Origin: Chroococcidiopsis thermalis PCC 7203
GTDB taxonomy: Bacteria; Cyanobacteriota; Cyanobacteriia; Cyanobacteriales; Chroococcidiopsidaceae
Reading direction: 5' to 3'
Assembly: GCF_000317125.1 (NCBI RefSeq)
Contig: NC_019695.1
Coordinates: 980,336-1,044,335 of the forward strand
Length of the DNA: 64,000 nt
Under the pieces are notes generated by a model. That model saw only the letters and a list, made by a program, of their open reading frames with translations. It was not told the origin of the DNA and made no database searches. This document shows, piece after piece, positions 8,098 to 16,920 of this stretch. How positions within the stretch are numbered: the first letter of the stretch is position 1; each line of letters begins with the position of its first letter. Both the position numbers and the translations under genes were made by a program.

Positions 8098-8913
8098 ATG
8101 ATGAATAACTCAGGTGCATCGAACAATCTAAAACCAAAGCATTTCCAGCCGGAACGGGGAGATGGTAGCAACCAAGCGATTCGAGTCTTGGTTGTAGACG
8201 ACGAACAATCAATTATTGACTCGATCGAACTAGGTTTGCGCTACGAAGGGTTTGAAGTGCGATCGGTTCAACGTGGCTATGCAGCGATTGATGTAGCTAG
8301 CGCATGGTCGCCACAGCTTGTCATCTTAGATGGAAACTTGCCCGATCTAGATGGCTTTAATGTCTGTCGTCAAATCCGTCGGCAGAGTGATGTATTGATT
8401 ATTCTGCTAACGGTGCGGGACGACTTGGCAGACAAGATCAAAGGCTTAGAATTGGGAGCTGACGATTATCTCACTAAACCCTTTCATTTTTCCGAATTGC
8501 TTGCCCGCATTCGTGCTGCATTGCGGCGACATTTAACGCCAACGAGCAATATACTAACCGCAGGAGCGATCGCCCTGAATCCAGATACAAGAGAGGTATG
8601 GTGTGCTGACGTACCTGTCGAACTGACTCGTAAAGAGTTTAACCTGTTACACCTGCTAATGCAGCACCCCGACCGCGTTTTAGAGCGGCAAACAATTCTC
8701 GATCGCGTGTGGGGCTATGACTATTACGGTGACACAACGGTAATCGAAGTTTACATTAGCAATTTGCGAAACAAGTTAGACCGCGATCCACATGGTTTAA
8801 TTCGGACTGTGCGTGGCATTGGCTATATGTTAAAAGTTCCGCCTGGAAAACATTTATCTGAACAACATTTAGATGCAGTTGCCATCAATACAGACAACCA
8901 AACCAGCTTATGA
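8098..8913 (+). CDS. OmpR/PhoB-family response regulator
   Basis: The 271-residue protein has a receiver domain (about 28-147) with acidic pocket Asp34/Asp35, phospho-acceptor Asp78 in LVILDGN, Thr105 and Lys127 in LTKPF, then a winged-helix DNA-binding domain (about 153-248) ending in RTVRGIGYML. An unusual 27-residue polar leader precedes the receiver. ATG 8098 and ATG 8101 are both possible. The stop overlaps the kinase start by 4 nt (ATGA), giving a coupled two-component pair. Its likely local target is the repeat array at 10357-10400 in front of the saccharide cluster; that link is inference. Confidence 0.9.
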   Translation: MMNNSGASNNLKPKHFQPERGDGSNQAIRVLVVDDEQSIIDSIELGLRYEGFEVRSVQRGYAAIDVASAWSPQLVILDGNLPDLDGFNVCRQIRRQSDVLIILLTVRDDLADKIKGLELGADDYLTKPFHFSELLARIRAALRRHLTPTSNILTAGAIALNPDTREVWCADVPVELTRKEFNLLHLLMQHPDRVLERQTILDRVWGYDYYGDTTVIEVYISNLRNKLDRDPHGLIRTVRGIGYMLKVPPGKHLSEQHLDAVAINTDNQTSL

Positions 8914-10319
8914 AACTGCGCTGGCGCTTAACGCTCAGCACTCTGACGTTGATTGCGCCTTTACTGCTGTTTTTATTTACCCACGATCTCTACAACCTGC
9001 GTAGCTTTTTGATCGAGCGTGAAAGTCTACGCCTACGAGCGCAGGCAAAGCCAGTTATTGATACCGAACTACTAAATCGGTCATTTGATGATGACAAACT
9101 CCGAGCGATCGCCGATCGACTTGCTACAGACCTCAGCTCAATTGAAACAGGAGCGTCAATTGTCGATCGCTACGGTCGAGAGATCGGTCGCCACAACAGC
9201 ACGATTGGCGAACCAGCTGCGCCTCAGTTACCGAAAGATTGGTATGCATCAGCTTTGGCAGGCGAGCTAAAGCAAGACCACATTATAAAAGATAGAAATG
9301 GCAGCGATATCTTGGTGGCGCTCGTGCCGATTCCCCCGCGCCAAACGCCGCTGGGTGTAGCGGTGCTGAGTACGTCGCTAGAGAGCAGCTATCAATTGGT
9401 ACGTCAGCACGTACTTTCTACCGTTGTAGCTTGTCTGATCTTGTTAACGATCGCTGTCATCGCTATTTTTCTCATGGTACGCAGCAATTTGCGCCCGCTG
9501 GAGTACATGGCTGTTGTAGCCTATCGGATTGCCCAAGGCGATTTATCTCAGCGGAGCAACCTCAAGCCAGGTATGAATGAAATCGGTCAACTGGCTCGCT
9601 CGTTTGATGAAATGGTCGATCGACTGCAAAGCGCCCTAGCCGTTAAAACGCAATCGGAAGACAGGTTGCGCCAGTTTTTGGCGGATGTATCGCACGAACT
9701 CCGTACACCGCTGACAGTCATTGGTGGCTATGCCGATCTGCTGCTGCGAGGAGTGGTAACAACTCCAGAAGAAAACACGCGCTTGCTGCGGGCGATGCGC
9801 CGCGAAATCAACCGTACCGAGCGACTAGTCAGAGATTTGTTATTACTGGTACGCAGCGATCGCGCGGCAACCTTTGAGATGCAAGCAGTCAATTTATCGG
9901 AGTTATGTACTGAAATTGCCGCTCAGTTTTCCCTGATGATGGGACAGCGAGTTTTCCAGAGCTATATTCCTAAGAAAGTCGTAGTACTGGGAGATCCAGA
10001 CCGCATCGAACAAGTTTTGTCCAATATTTTAGATAACGCCATCCGCCATACTCCCGAACAGACGCGCATCGATCTGCGTCTAAAAGTCATTGGCAACTCG
10101 GCATGGATTGAAATTGCCGATACGGGTCGGGGCATTCCTTCCGATCTGCTAGAACACATCTTTGAACGGTTTCATTGCGGTCAGCAGCAAGGTACGGGGC
10201 TGGGTTTAGCAATTACCAGGGCGATCGTAGAAGCCCACGGCGGTACGATTATGGCGTTTAACCAGCCAAGGGGTGGCGCTTGTTTTATCGTCGAGCTGCC
10301 GTTGTATTCTGAGGAATAG
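8910..10319 (+). CDS. Sensor histidine kinase, partner of the upstream regulator
   Basis: Two membrane helices (about 8-24 and 168-190) bracket an extracytoplasmic sensor of roughly 140 residues. A HAMP linker follows (about 190-242), then HisKA with the phospho-accepting His262 in DVSHELRTPL, and a HATPase domain with an N-box (DPDRIEQVLSNILDNAIRH), G1 (DTGRGIP) and G2 (GTGLGLAI). Everything needed for autophosphorylation is present. The 4-nt overlap with the regulator gene indicates one transcript. The sensed signal is unknown; an envelope or periplasmic cue is plausible given the sensor position and the downstream export genes. Confidence 0.9.
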   Translation: MKLRWRLTLSTLTLIAPLLLFLFTHDLYNLRSFLIERESLRLRAQAKPVIDTELLNRSFDDDKLRAIADRLATDLSSIETGASIVDRYGREIGRHNSTIGEPAAPQLPKDWYASALAGELKQDHIIKDRNGSDILVALVPIPPRQTPLGVAVLSTSLESSYQLVRQHVLSTVVACLILLTIAVIAIFLMVRSNLRPLEYMAVVAYRIAQGDLSQRSNLKPGMNEIGQLARSFDEMVDRLQSALAVKTQSEDRLRQFLADVSHELRTPLTVIGGYADLLLRGVVTTPEENTRLLRAMRREINRTERLVRDLLLLVRSDRAATFEMQAVNLSELCTEIAAQFSLMMGQRVFQSYIPKKVVVLGDPDRIEQVLSNILDNAIRHTPEQTRIDLRLKVIGNSAWIEIADTGRGIPSDLLEHIFERFHCGQQQGTGLGLAITRAIVEAHGGTIMAFNQPRGGACFIVELPLYSEE

Positions 10320-10356
10320 TGGTGCGTGGTTCGTGGTACGAGTACAAGTAAAAAAA

Positions 10357-10400
10357 ACTTTAAGCCAACTTGAAGCTTAATTTAAGGTTTTCGCAAGGTT
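10357..10400 (+). promoter_or_regulatory. Four-copy 11-bp direct repeat, candidate operator for the OmpR-type regulator
   Basis: AAG cores recur at exactly 11-bp spacing at 10362, 10373, 10384 and 10395, within the 11-mers ACTTTAAGCCA, ACTTGAAGCTT, AATTTAAGGTT and TTCGCAAGGTT. A possible -10 box TATTCT lies at 10413-10418, with another AAGGTT at 10420-10425. OmpR/PhoB-family regulators typically bind direct repeats on an 11-bp period. The array sits between the regulator/kinase pair and the saccharide genes. Binding itself is inference. Confidence 0.5.
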
Positions 10401-10448
10401 CGCCTCATAACCTATTCTTAAGGTTTCATTGGCTAATTTATTTTGCTT

Positions 10449-13010
10449 ATGCGGTTCGAGAAGGTAACAAACAGTATACCTGCTCAACTGGCAACCACTC
10501 GTGACTCCATATCATCAGGTGTCGCTGCACCAATAGCAAGACCGCAAGTTCGGGGTAAATTTATTTTTGTCGGGAATGAAAAGCTCTACATCCGAGGCGT
10601 GACCTACGGTACGTTTCACCCAGATGCAGCAGGCAATTTCTATCCCAGTCCCGAAATTACGAGTCGCGATTTTGCCGCTATGGTAGCGAATGAGATTAAC
10701 GCGGTGCGAACTTACACAGTACCGCCGCGTTGGTTGCTCGATCTAGCAGCAGAGTACGGTCTTTGGGTGATGGTAGGACTGCCGTGGGAGCAGCATATTG
10801 CGTTTTTAGACGACAGAAAAAGGGTACGATCGCTCGAACAGCGTATCCGCGCCAGCGTGCGTAGTTGTGCGGGGCATCCAGCTTTATTATGTTATGCGAT
10901 CGGTAACGAAATTCCGGCTGGAATCGTGCGTTGGTACGGTCGTCATCGCGTCGAGCGATTTTTAGCGCGCCTGTATCGGATTGCTAAACGCGAAGACCCC
11001 GATAGCTTAGTTACCTATGTCAACTACCCAACGACAGAGTATTTACAACTGCGGTTTGTCGATTTTGTTTGCTTCAATGTCTACCTAGAGCAACAGAATC
11101 GCTTAGCTGCCTATATTGCCCGCTTGCAAAATCTAGCAGGCGATCGCCCCTTGGTACTTGCAGAATTAGGGCTAGACAGCCGCCGTAATGGTAAACAAAA
11201 GCAGGCAGAAATACTCGATTGGCAGCTCCGTACAACGTTTGCATCGGGTTGTGCGGGAACGTTTGTCTTTGCTTGGACGGACGAATGGTATCGCGGCGGC
11301 TACAATATTGACGACTGGGATTTTGGCATTACCGATCGCCAGCGCCGTCCTAAACCTGCCTTGCATACCGTGCGTCAGGCATTTGCTCAAGTGCCATTCC
11401 CTGCATTGTCTTTTCCCACGATCTCGGTAGTCGTGTGCAGCTACAACGGCTCCCACACGATTCGCGATACTCTGGCAGGGCTGGCAAAACTGGAGTATCC
11501 ATATTGTGAAACGATTGTGGTTGACGATGGCTCTACAGATAATACAGCAGCGATCGCCAGCGAGTACGATGTCCGGCTGATCCGCACTCCTCAAAGTGGT
11601 TTGAGCCATGCCCGTAACGTAGGGATGCAAGCAGCAACAGGGGAAATTGTTGCCTACATCGACGACGATGCTTACCCAGACCCACACTGGTTGACTTATC
11701 TTGCCATCACCTTTATGGAAACCTCCCATGTCGGGGTGGGTGGTCCCAATTTGCCCCCACCAGAGGACGGAATGGTAGCCCAGTGCGTGGCAAATGCGCC
11801 AGGAGGTCCTTCTCACGTCCTACTATCTGACCAAGAGGCAGAGCATATTCCTGGTTGTAATATGGCATTTCGCAAGTCTTGCCTAGAGGCGATCGCTGGG
11901 TTCGATCCTCAGTTTCGGACGGCAGGTGATGACGTGGACATTTGCTGGCGGTTGCAAGAACAGGGTTGGACAATCGGGTTTAGCCCAGCTGCCGTAGTCT
12001 GGCATCATCGCCGCAATTCAGTATGGCGTTACTGGAAGCAACAACAGGGCTATGGTAAAGCCGAAGCTCTTTTAGAACAGAAATGGACTGATAAATACAA
12101 CATCCTCGGACATCTTACCTGGTCGGGACGAATTTATGGTCCGAGCGTCATGTACGGACTGAGCGTACAAGAGCGGGTGTTCTATGGCACTTGGGGTTCG
12201 GCACTGTTTCAATCTATTTATCAACCAATGCCAGGAACGCTGAGAACGTTACTGCTGATGCCGGAATGGTATTTAGTCGTAATGGTATTGGTGGGACTGA
12301 GTTTGCTAGGAGGAGTTTTGTGGACTCCAATGTGGTTAATCTCGCCCCTTGCCCTAGTTGCGATCGCCGCAACCTTAATACAGGTTTGTCGCAGCGCCGC
12401 ACAAGCCAAGTTTCCCAACCAGCCGAAATCTCACTTCGATCGCTGGCGGCGTTATAGCTTGACCGCAGTGCTGTACCTACTCCAACCTTTGGCTCGTCTC
12501 AAAGGACGTTTCCGCTACGGCTTGCAACCTTGGCGCTGGTATGGGATGTCAAATTTAGCCTTGCCTTTAGCAAGAGTAGCAACGCTTTGGAGTGCCAGTT
12601 GGCACGCGCCCCAATCGTGGCTGACCTCAATTGAGACGGCGATCCAATCTGCCGGACACCGCGTTCAACGCGGCGGTAACTTCGATCCTTGGGATTTGGA
12701 AGTGCCAGGGGGATTATTTGGTAGCAATCGCCTGTTAATGGCGATTGAAGAACACGGTGGCGGACAGCAGCTAGTGCGGTTGCGTACTTGGTCGCGGTGG
12801 TCGAAACTCGGTTGGATGCTGTTTTTCCTGTTCGTCGGACTCACGGTAGCAGCGTGGATCGATTCAGCGTGGAGTGCGGTTGCGAAGTTAGGAGCGATCG
12901 CCTTGCTGCTGTTATTGCGATCGCTCTACGAGAGTGCGGTTGCTTCTGCGGTTGTCTTGCAAGCGATCGAACGGGTAAAGCCTGATAGCGATTCTCAATT
13001 GCGCGCGTGA
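10449..13010 (+). CDS. Bifunctional clan GH-A hydrolase-like / GT2 glycosyltransferase, membrane protein
   Basis: About 853 residues. The N-terminal part (about 35-315) resembles a (beta/alpha)8 clan GH-A glycosidase with acid/base Glu154 in GNEIP and candidate nucleophile Glu239 in VLAELG. The next part (about 323-560) is a GT2 transferase: VVVCSYNG, VVDDGSTD, the metal-binding DDD at 405-407, GCNMAF and QEQGW. Hydrophobic helices follow (about 605-655 and 790-830), so the transferase is probably membrane-bound. ATG 10449 is preferred over TTG 10443; neither has a strong Shine-Dalgarno. First structural gene after the two-component pair. It could trim and extend the same glycan; whether both domains are active is not shown. 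Confidence 0.8.
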   Translation: MRFEKVTNSIPAQLATTRDSISSGVAAPIARPQVRGKFIFVGNEKLYIRGVTYGTFHPDAAGNFYPSPEITSRDFAAMVANEINAVRTYTVPPRWLLDLAAEYGLWVMVGLPWEQHIAFLDDRKRVRSLEQRIRASVRSCAGHPALLCYAIGNEIPAGIVRWYGRHRVERFLARLYRIAKREDPDSLVTYVNYPTTEYLQLRFVDFVCFNVYLEQQNRLAAYIARLQNLAGDRPLVLAELGLDSRRNGKQKQAEILDWQLRTTFASGCAGTFVFAWTDEWYRGGYNIDDWDFGITDRQRRPKPALHTVRQAFAQVPFPALSFPTISVVVCSYNGSHTIRDTLAGLAKLEYPYCETIVVDDGSTDNTAAIASEYDVRLIRTPQSGLSHARNVGMQAATGEIVAYIDDDAYPDPHWLTYLAITFMETSHVGVGGPNLPPPEDGMVAQCVANAPGGPSHVLLSDQEAEHIPGCNMAFRKSCLEAIAGFDPQFRTAGDDVDICWRLQEQGWTIGFSPAAVVWHHRRNSVWRYWKQQQGYGKAEALLEQKWTDKYNILGHLTWSGRIYGPSVMYGLSVQERVFYGTWGSALFQSIYQPMPGTLRTLLLMPEWYLVVMVLVGLSLLGGVLWTPMWLISPLALVAIAATLIQVCRSAAQAKFPNQPKSHFDRWRRYSLTAVLYLLQPLARLKGRFRYGLQPWRWYGMSNLALPLARVATLWSASWHAPQSWLTSIETAIQSAGHRVQRGGNFDPWDLEVPGGLFGSNRLLMAIEEHGGGQQLVRLRTWSRWSKLGWMLFFLFVGLTVAAWIDSAWSAVAKLGAIALLLLLRSLYESAVASAVVLQAIERVKPDSDSQLRA

Positions 13011-13014
13011 CATT

Positions 13015-13044
13015 TGTAGGGGCGCACGGCTGTGCGCCCCTACA
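13015..13044. repeat. Perfect 30-bp palindrome TGTAGGGGCGCAC-GGCT-GTGCGCCCCTACA
   Basis: Arms of 13 bp with a 4-nt loop immediately after the GH/GT2 gene. A diverged copy of the same length lies inside the 35.6-38.5 kb fusion gene at 38104-38133. It could form a strong hairpin in RNA and reduce readthrough into the exporter gene. Confidence 0.8.
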
Positions 13045-13048
13045 GAGC

Positions 13049-13080
13049 GCGTGTTTTACCCAATTGAAAACCGCTATGAA
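13049..13080. repeat. 32-bp dispersed repeat GCGTGTTTTACCCAATTGAA...
   Basis: This 32-bp segment recurs in reverse complement at 59545-59576 with a single difference. It is followed by C-rich CACACCC/CACCCTACCC low-complexity DNA. Its repetitive nature shows that the open frame upstream of 13159 is not genuine coding sequence. Confidence 0.75.
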
Positions 13081-13158
13081 GCGAAAACAGGGTGTTCCCC
13101 CACACTCCACACCCTACCCCCTGCACCCTGTTTTGGTAAATGTAGTCGGAGGCAAATA

Positions 13159-14916
13159 GTGGGAGCAATTCCTGACAACATCCCCAAACTATATCGGCGA
13201 ATCTGGCGCGAGGTGCGATCGTTTCGCTGGCATCTAGGACTGCTGTTGCTACTCAGCTTATTATCCATTCCCGTGACGCTGCTGCAACCGCTACCAGTGG
13301 CGATCGCAGTTGATAGTGTCATCGGTTCGCAGCCGTTGCCCTACTTTTTGCGTGTCGTGCTTCCCGCAGCAATAACTGGATCGAACCAGGCAATTTTAAT
13401 TTTTGCCGTAGTTTTGTCAGTAGCGATCGTTTTGGGAGGCAAGCTGTTAGGGCTAACGCGATCGATGCTGCAAACTTATACAGGTGCAAAGCTCGTTTTA
13501 GACTTTCGGGCGCGGCTGTTTCGCCACGCGCAGCGGCTATCGCTTTCCTATCACGACTCCAAAGGAACCCACGACACTAACTATCGAGTACAACACGATG
13601 CACCCGCGTTGCAATGGATTGCGGTTGACGGCGTAATTCCCCTCGTCACTTCCGCTTTCACCTTTTTCAGTATGCTCTACGTCAGCGCCCGCATTCACCT
13701 GCAACTTGCCCTGATTGCGCTGGTGATTTCGCCGTTGTTGTACTTTCTCTCGCGATTGTACGGGCAACGGTTGCGCCAGCAGTGGCGAGGAGCTAAAAAG
13801 CTGGAAAGTACTGCCTTTTCGGTGGTACAGGAAGTCTTGGCAGCAATGCGGGTCGTGAAAGCTTTTGCTCAAGAAGACCGAGAACAGCACCGTTTTGTCC
13901 GCCATGCCGAGGACGCGCTGTGGGCGAAACTGCGACTGAGTTTAATTGAGGGCAGTTTGGGCGTGCTAATTGCCTTGACTACGGCTGTAGGCACGGCAGC
14001 AGTATTGTACGTGGGGGTAAGGCTGGTACAAAGTGGAGAGCTGTCCTTAGGAAACCTGCTGCTAGTGATGGGCTACCTGTCGCAGTTATACAAACCGCTC
14101 GAATCGATGAGTAAGAATGTCGCCAGCCTGCAAGGGTCTTTGACAGGGGCAGAACGTGCTTTTACCTTACTCGACCAAGCGCCAGATGTGGTGGAAAAAC
14201 CGCACGCCAGACCGTTGCAACGAGCTAAAGGGGCTATAGTCTTCGATCGCGTCTCGTTTAGCTATGACGGTGACACGCAAGTGCTGCATGAGGTTAGCTT
14301 TAGCATTCCGGGTGGGGCGCGGGTAGGTATCGCCGGAACGACAGGGGCGGGGAAAACAACCCTCGTCAGTTTGCTAACTCGTTTTTACGACCCTACCACA
14401 GGGCAGATCTTGTTAGACGACTTAGATTTGCGGGACTACAAACTGTCAGATTTACGCAATCAGTTCGCCATCATGCTGCAAGAACCCGTGCTGTTTTCTA
14501 CCAGTATTGCGGAAAATATCGCCTATGCCCGTCCAGGGGCAAGCCATGAGGAGATTGTCGCCGCAGCACAAGCAGCCAACGCCCATCGATTTATTTTGAA
14601 TTTGCCGCACGGTTACGAGACGCGAGTAGGAGAACGGGGAATGCGACTTTCGGGAGGCGAACGGCAGCGGATCTCCCTCGCCAGGGCATTTCTCAAGGAT
14701 GCACCGATTTTGATTTTGGACGAACCAACCAGTTCGGTTGATGTCAAAACTGAAGCTGCAATTATGGAGGCAATGGAGCGCCTGATGGACAAACGCACGA
14801 CTTTTACGATCGCCCATCGACTCAGCACTTTGGAAAGCTGCGACCTGCGACTGGCGATCGAGCATGGGCAATTAGTTGACTTAGCTCGCACCACCACCCA
14901 GGAGCGTTCGCGATGA
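13159..14916 (+). CDS. ABC exporter half-transporter (TMD-NBD fusion)
   Basis: A membrane domain with about six helices (residues about 20-330) is fused to an ATPase: Walker A GTTGAGKTT (393-401), signature LSGGERQR (497-504), Walker B ILILDEPT (517-524) and an AHRLST H-loop. This is the ABCB/MsbA architecture; homodimers export lipids, glycolipids or peptides. I place the start at GTG 13159, 585 residues, because GGAGG (13148-13152) lies 6 nt upstream and the open frame before it is repeat DNA. The stop overlaps the next gene by 4 nt. Position among glycosyltransferase genes suggests export of a saccharide or lipid-linked saccharide; the substrate is not readable. Confidence 0.88.
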   Translation: MGAIPDNIPKLYRRIWREVRSFRWHLGLLLLLSLLSIPVTLLQPLPVAIAVDSVIGSQPLPYFLRVVLPAAITGSNQAILIFAVVLSVAIVLGGKLLGLTRSMLQTYTGAKLVLDFRARLFRHAQRLSLSYHDSKGTHDTNYRVQHDAPALQWIAVDGVIPLVTSAFTFFSMLYVSARIHLQLALIALVISPLLYFLSRLYGQRLRQQWRGAKKLESTAFSVVQEVLAAMRVVKAFAQEDREQHRFVRHAEDALWAKLRLSLIEGSLGVLIALTTAVGTAAVLYVGVRLVQSGELSLGNLLLVMGYLSQLYKPLESMSKNVASLQGSLTGAERAFTLLDQAPDVVEKPHARPLQRAKGAIVFDRVSFSYDGDTQVLHEVSFSIPGGARVGIAGTTGAGKTTLVSLLTRFYDPTTGQILLDDLDLRDYKLSDLRNQFAIMLQEPVLFSTSIAENIAYARPGASHEEIVAAAQAANAHRFILNLPHGYETRVGERGMRLSGGERQRISLARAFLKDAPILILDEPTSSVDVKTEAAIMEAMERLMDKRTTFTIAHRLSTLESCDLRLAIEHGQLVDLARTTTQERSR

Positions 14917-15950
14917 GCGCAGACCAAATCGACGAAATGCTCGTTCCCGCCGCTGTACTAGAACAGGGGTTGAGTCGTTATTGGGGGCGATCGCTACAAA
15001 TTGTGGCGATTGAATCTCAGCCGCTTGACAGTTTCAGCACCCATCCGATCGATCGGTTGCAAGTGACATTAGATGACGGTCAGCAGTTGAGCGTCATTTT
15101 CAAACAACTACAGCTCAAATGCGATCGCCATATCCGCCATCGCGGTAAAGAAGTCAGGATCTACGAACGCTTGCTCGTCAATCGCGATCTCGGTACGCCT
15201 GCTTTATATGCCTCGCTGTACGACGAATCCAACCATCGCTACTGGCTGTTCATGGAGGATGTCGGCGAATGGAAGCTGGAATACTGCGATGTTGAGGAAT
15301 GGTGTGCGGCTTTCCGCTGGCTGGCGCGGCTGCACGCCACCTACTACGGTCAAGCGGCACAGTTGCGCCAGTTAGATTGCCTGGTCGAACACGGTGCTGT
15401 TTTTTATCGATATTTGGCTGACATGGCGCGTCAGAGCGTGCAATTGTATCAACCGCAAGCGATCGCTCGTTTCGATTCTCTCGTATCGCGATTGGATGAA
15501 TTAATTGCCGAGTTAGCAGCGCAACCCCACACTTTGGTACATGGCGATATGTCGTGCCAAAACCTAATCGTGCAACCGCAAGTAGGCATCCGACCGATTG
15601 ACTGGGAATGGGCGGCGATTGGCGTACCAGCCTGGGATGTGGCGAAGCTATCCTCCGGCTGGGGGACGGGAAAGCCGCGCTTGCTGGCTGCTTACTTCGA
15701 CGAATTTGCCCGACACGCGATCGCCCCACTCGATCGCCGCGCCTTCGACCGGACGCTGGCTGGTTGCGACATTCTCAAAATTCTCTGGTATCTCCGTTGG
15801 TGGATCTCACCCTGTCGAGATATCGCTCAAGTCGATAAGTTACTCGATAAAATTGCCGAACGTTGGCATTGGCTAGACAAGGAGGAAAATTATGCGCGAT
15901 CGCCTGCGAATAGCTCTGGTATCGCCGCTCGCCCTTCCCACTCGTCCTGA
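14913..15950 (+). CDS. APH/choline-kinase-fold phosphotransferase family protein
   Basis: A 345-residue protein with the kinase-like APH fold: the catalytic-loop motif HGDMSCQN (210-217, Asp212, Asn217) and a DFG-equivalent Asp230 in PIDWEW. The N-terminal lobe is less typical, though IFKQL could supply the Lys. Such enzymes phosphorylate sugars, amino alcohols or antibiotics. Within a saccharide cluster, a sugar or sugar-derivative kinase is the likeliest role, but this is inference. It is coupled to the exporter gene (4-nt overlap) and overlaps the next gene by 59 nt; the terminal residues after about 328 are encoded in that overlap and look like non-conserved tail. Confidence 0.75.
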   Translation: MSADQIDEMLVPAAVLEQGLSRYWGRSLQIVAIESQPLDSFSTHPIDRLQVTLDDGQQLSVIFKQLQLKCDRHIRHRGKEVRIYERLLVNRDLGTPALYASLYDESNHRYWLFMEDVGEWKLEYCDVEEWCAAFRWLARLHATYYGQAAQLRQLDCLVEHGAVFYRYLADMARQSVQLYQPQAIARFDSLVSRLDELIAELAAQPHTLVHGDMSCQNLIVQPQVGIRPIDWEWAAIGVPAWDVAKLSSGWGTGKPRLLAAYFDEFARHAIAPLDRRAFDRTLAGCDILKILWYLRWWISPCRDIAQVDKLLDKIAERWHWLDKEENYARSPANSSGIAARPSHSS

Positions 15951-16920
15951 CACTGGCAGTTCGATCGAACAGCTCGTGTCTTTGCTGGCAGCAGAATTAA
16001 CGCGCCGAGGTCATGAGGTGACGTTATTTGCTTCAGGGGATTCTCAAACTGAGGCAAGATTACACGCTGTCTATCCCCGCAGCTACAAAGAAGACTCAAT
16101 GCTGTGGAATTACTACGAATTTCACGAGATCGTGCACGTAGCTGCCGCTTTTGAGCAGGCAGAACGCTTTGATGTCATCCACAGCCACGCCTACCATCAC
16201 GCCCTACCATTCACTCGCTTGGTAAGTACGCCCGTCCTCCACACTTACCACATCAACCCAACGAAAGATATCCTCAGTTGCTACAGTCGCTACCCTGAAA
16301 CTCAAGTTGTTGCCGTTTCTCAATACCACCGCAGCAAATTTACCACTCTCGATCGCGTTGCTGTTGTCTATAACGGCATTGATATCGATGCCTTTCCCTT
16401 TCATGCCAAACGTGGCGATTACCTCGTCTTTCTGGGACATTTGATTCACAAAAAAGGCGCTTTAGAAGCGATTCAAATCGCCCAGCAAGTGGGAATGCGG
16501 CTGGTAATGGCAGGACAGACAAGTGACTACTTCTACGCTGAAATAGAACCTTGGGTGGACGGCAAGCAAGTGGAATATATCGGATATATCGGCGTGCCAG
16601 AACGAAACAAATTACTCGCAGAAGCGGCGGCGCTGCTGTTTCCGATCAATGCCTCCGAACCCTTCGGGCTGGTAATGTTGGAAGCGATGGCGTGCGGTAC
16701 GCCCGTGGCGGCGATCGATCGCTGTGCCGTTTCGGAGATTGTAGAACCAGGCGTGACGGGATATTACGCTGCCGATATCGATGCCCTTGCCGCTTTGATT
16801 CCCGATACGCTGGCTTTAGACCGTTATAAAGTACGAAAGGCGATCGCCCGTTTTGACTACCGCCGCATGGTAGATGGCTACGAATCGCTTTATCGTCAAG
16901 TGCTGGAGGTGCGGCAATGA
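15892..16920 (+). CDS. GT4-type (GT-B) glycosyltransferase
   Basis: The 342-residue protein shows an N-terminal acceptor domain with TGSSIEQLVSLLAAELTRRG (21-40), HSHAYHH (98-103 region), and a C-terminal nucleotide-sugar domain with YNGID (160-164), a FLGHLIHKKG segment (180-189) and the E-x7-E motif in SEPFGLVMLEAMACGTP (255-271, Glu256 and Glu264). This is the retaining GT4 pattern. The start is firm: AAGGAGG (15879-15885) precedes ATG 15892 by 6 nt, so it truly overlaps the kinase gene. The stop overlaps the next start by 4 nt. Donor and acceptor cannot be deduced. Confidence 0.88.
   Translation: MRDRLRIALVSPLALPTRPDTGSSIEQLVSLLAAELTRRGHEVTLFASGDSQTEARLHAVYPRSYKEDSMLWNYYEFHEIVHVAAAFEQAERFDVIHSHAYHHALPFTRLVSTPVLHTYHINPTKDILSCYSRYPETQVVAVSQYHRSKFTTLDRVAVVYNGIDIDAFPFHAKRGDYLVFLGHLIHKKGALEAIQIAQQVGMRLVMAGQTSDYFYAEIEPWVDGKQVEYIGYIGVPERNKLLAEAAALLFPINASEPFGLVMLEAMACGTPVAAIDRCAVSEIVEPGVTGYYAADIDALAALIPDTLALDRYKVRKAIARFDYRRMVDGYESLYRQVLEVRQ

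Noticed and set aside
11172-11816. 214-codon frame antisense to the GH/GT2 gene
   Set aside because: It lies wholly within a strongly supported coding region, with no family motif and atypical composition (His/Cys/Arg-rich).
15250-15729. 159-codon antisense frame under the APH-fold gene
   Set aside because: Shadow of a GC-rich real gene; no start signal and no recognisable motif.
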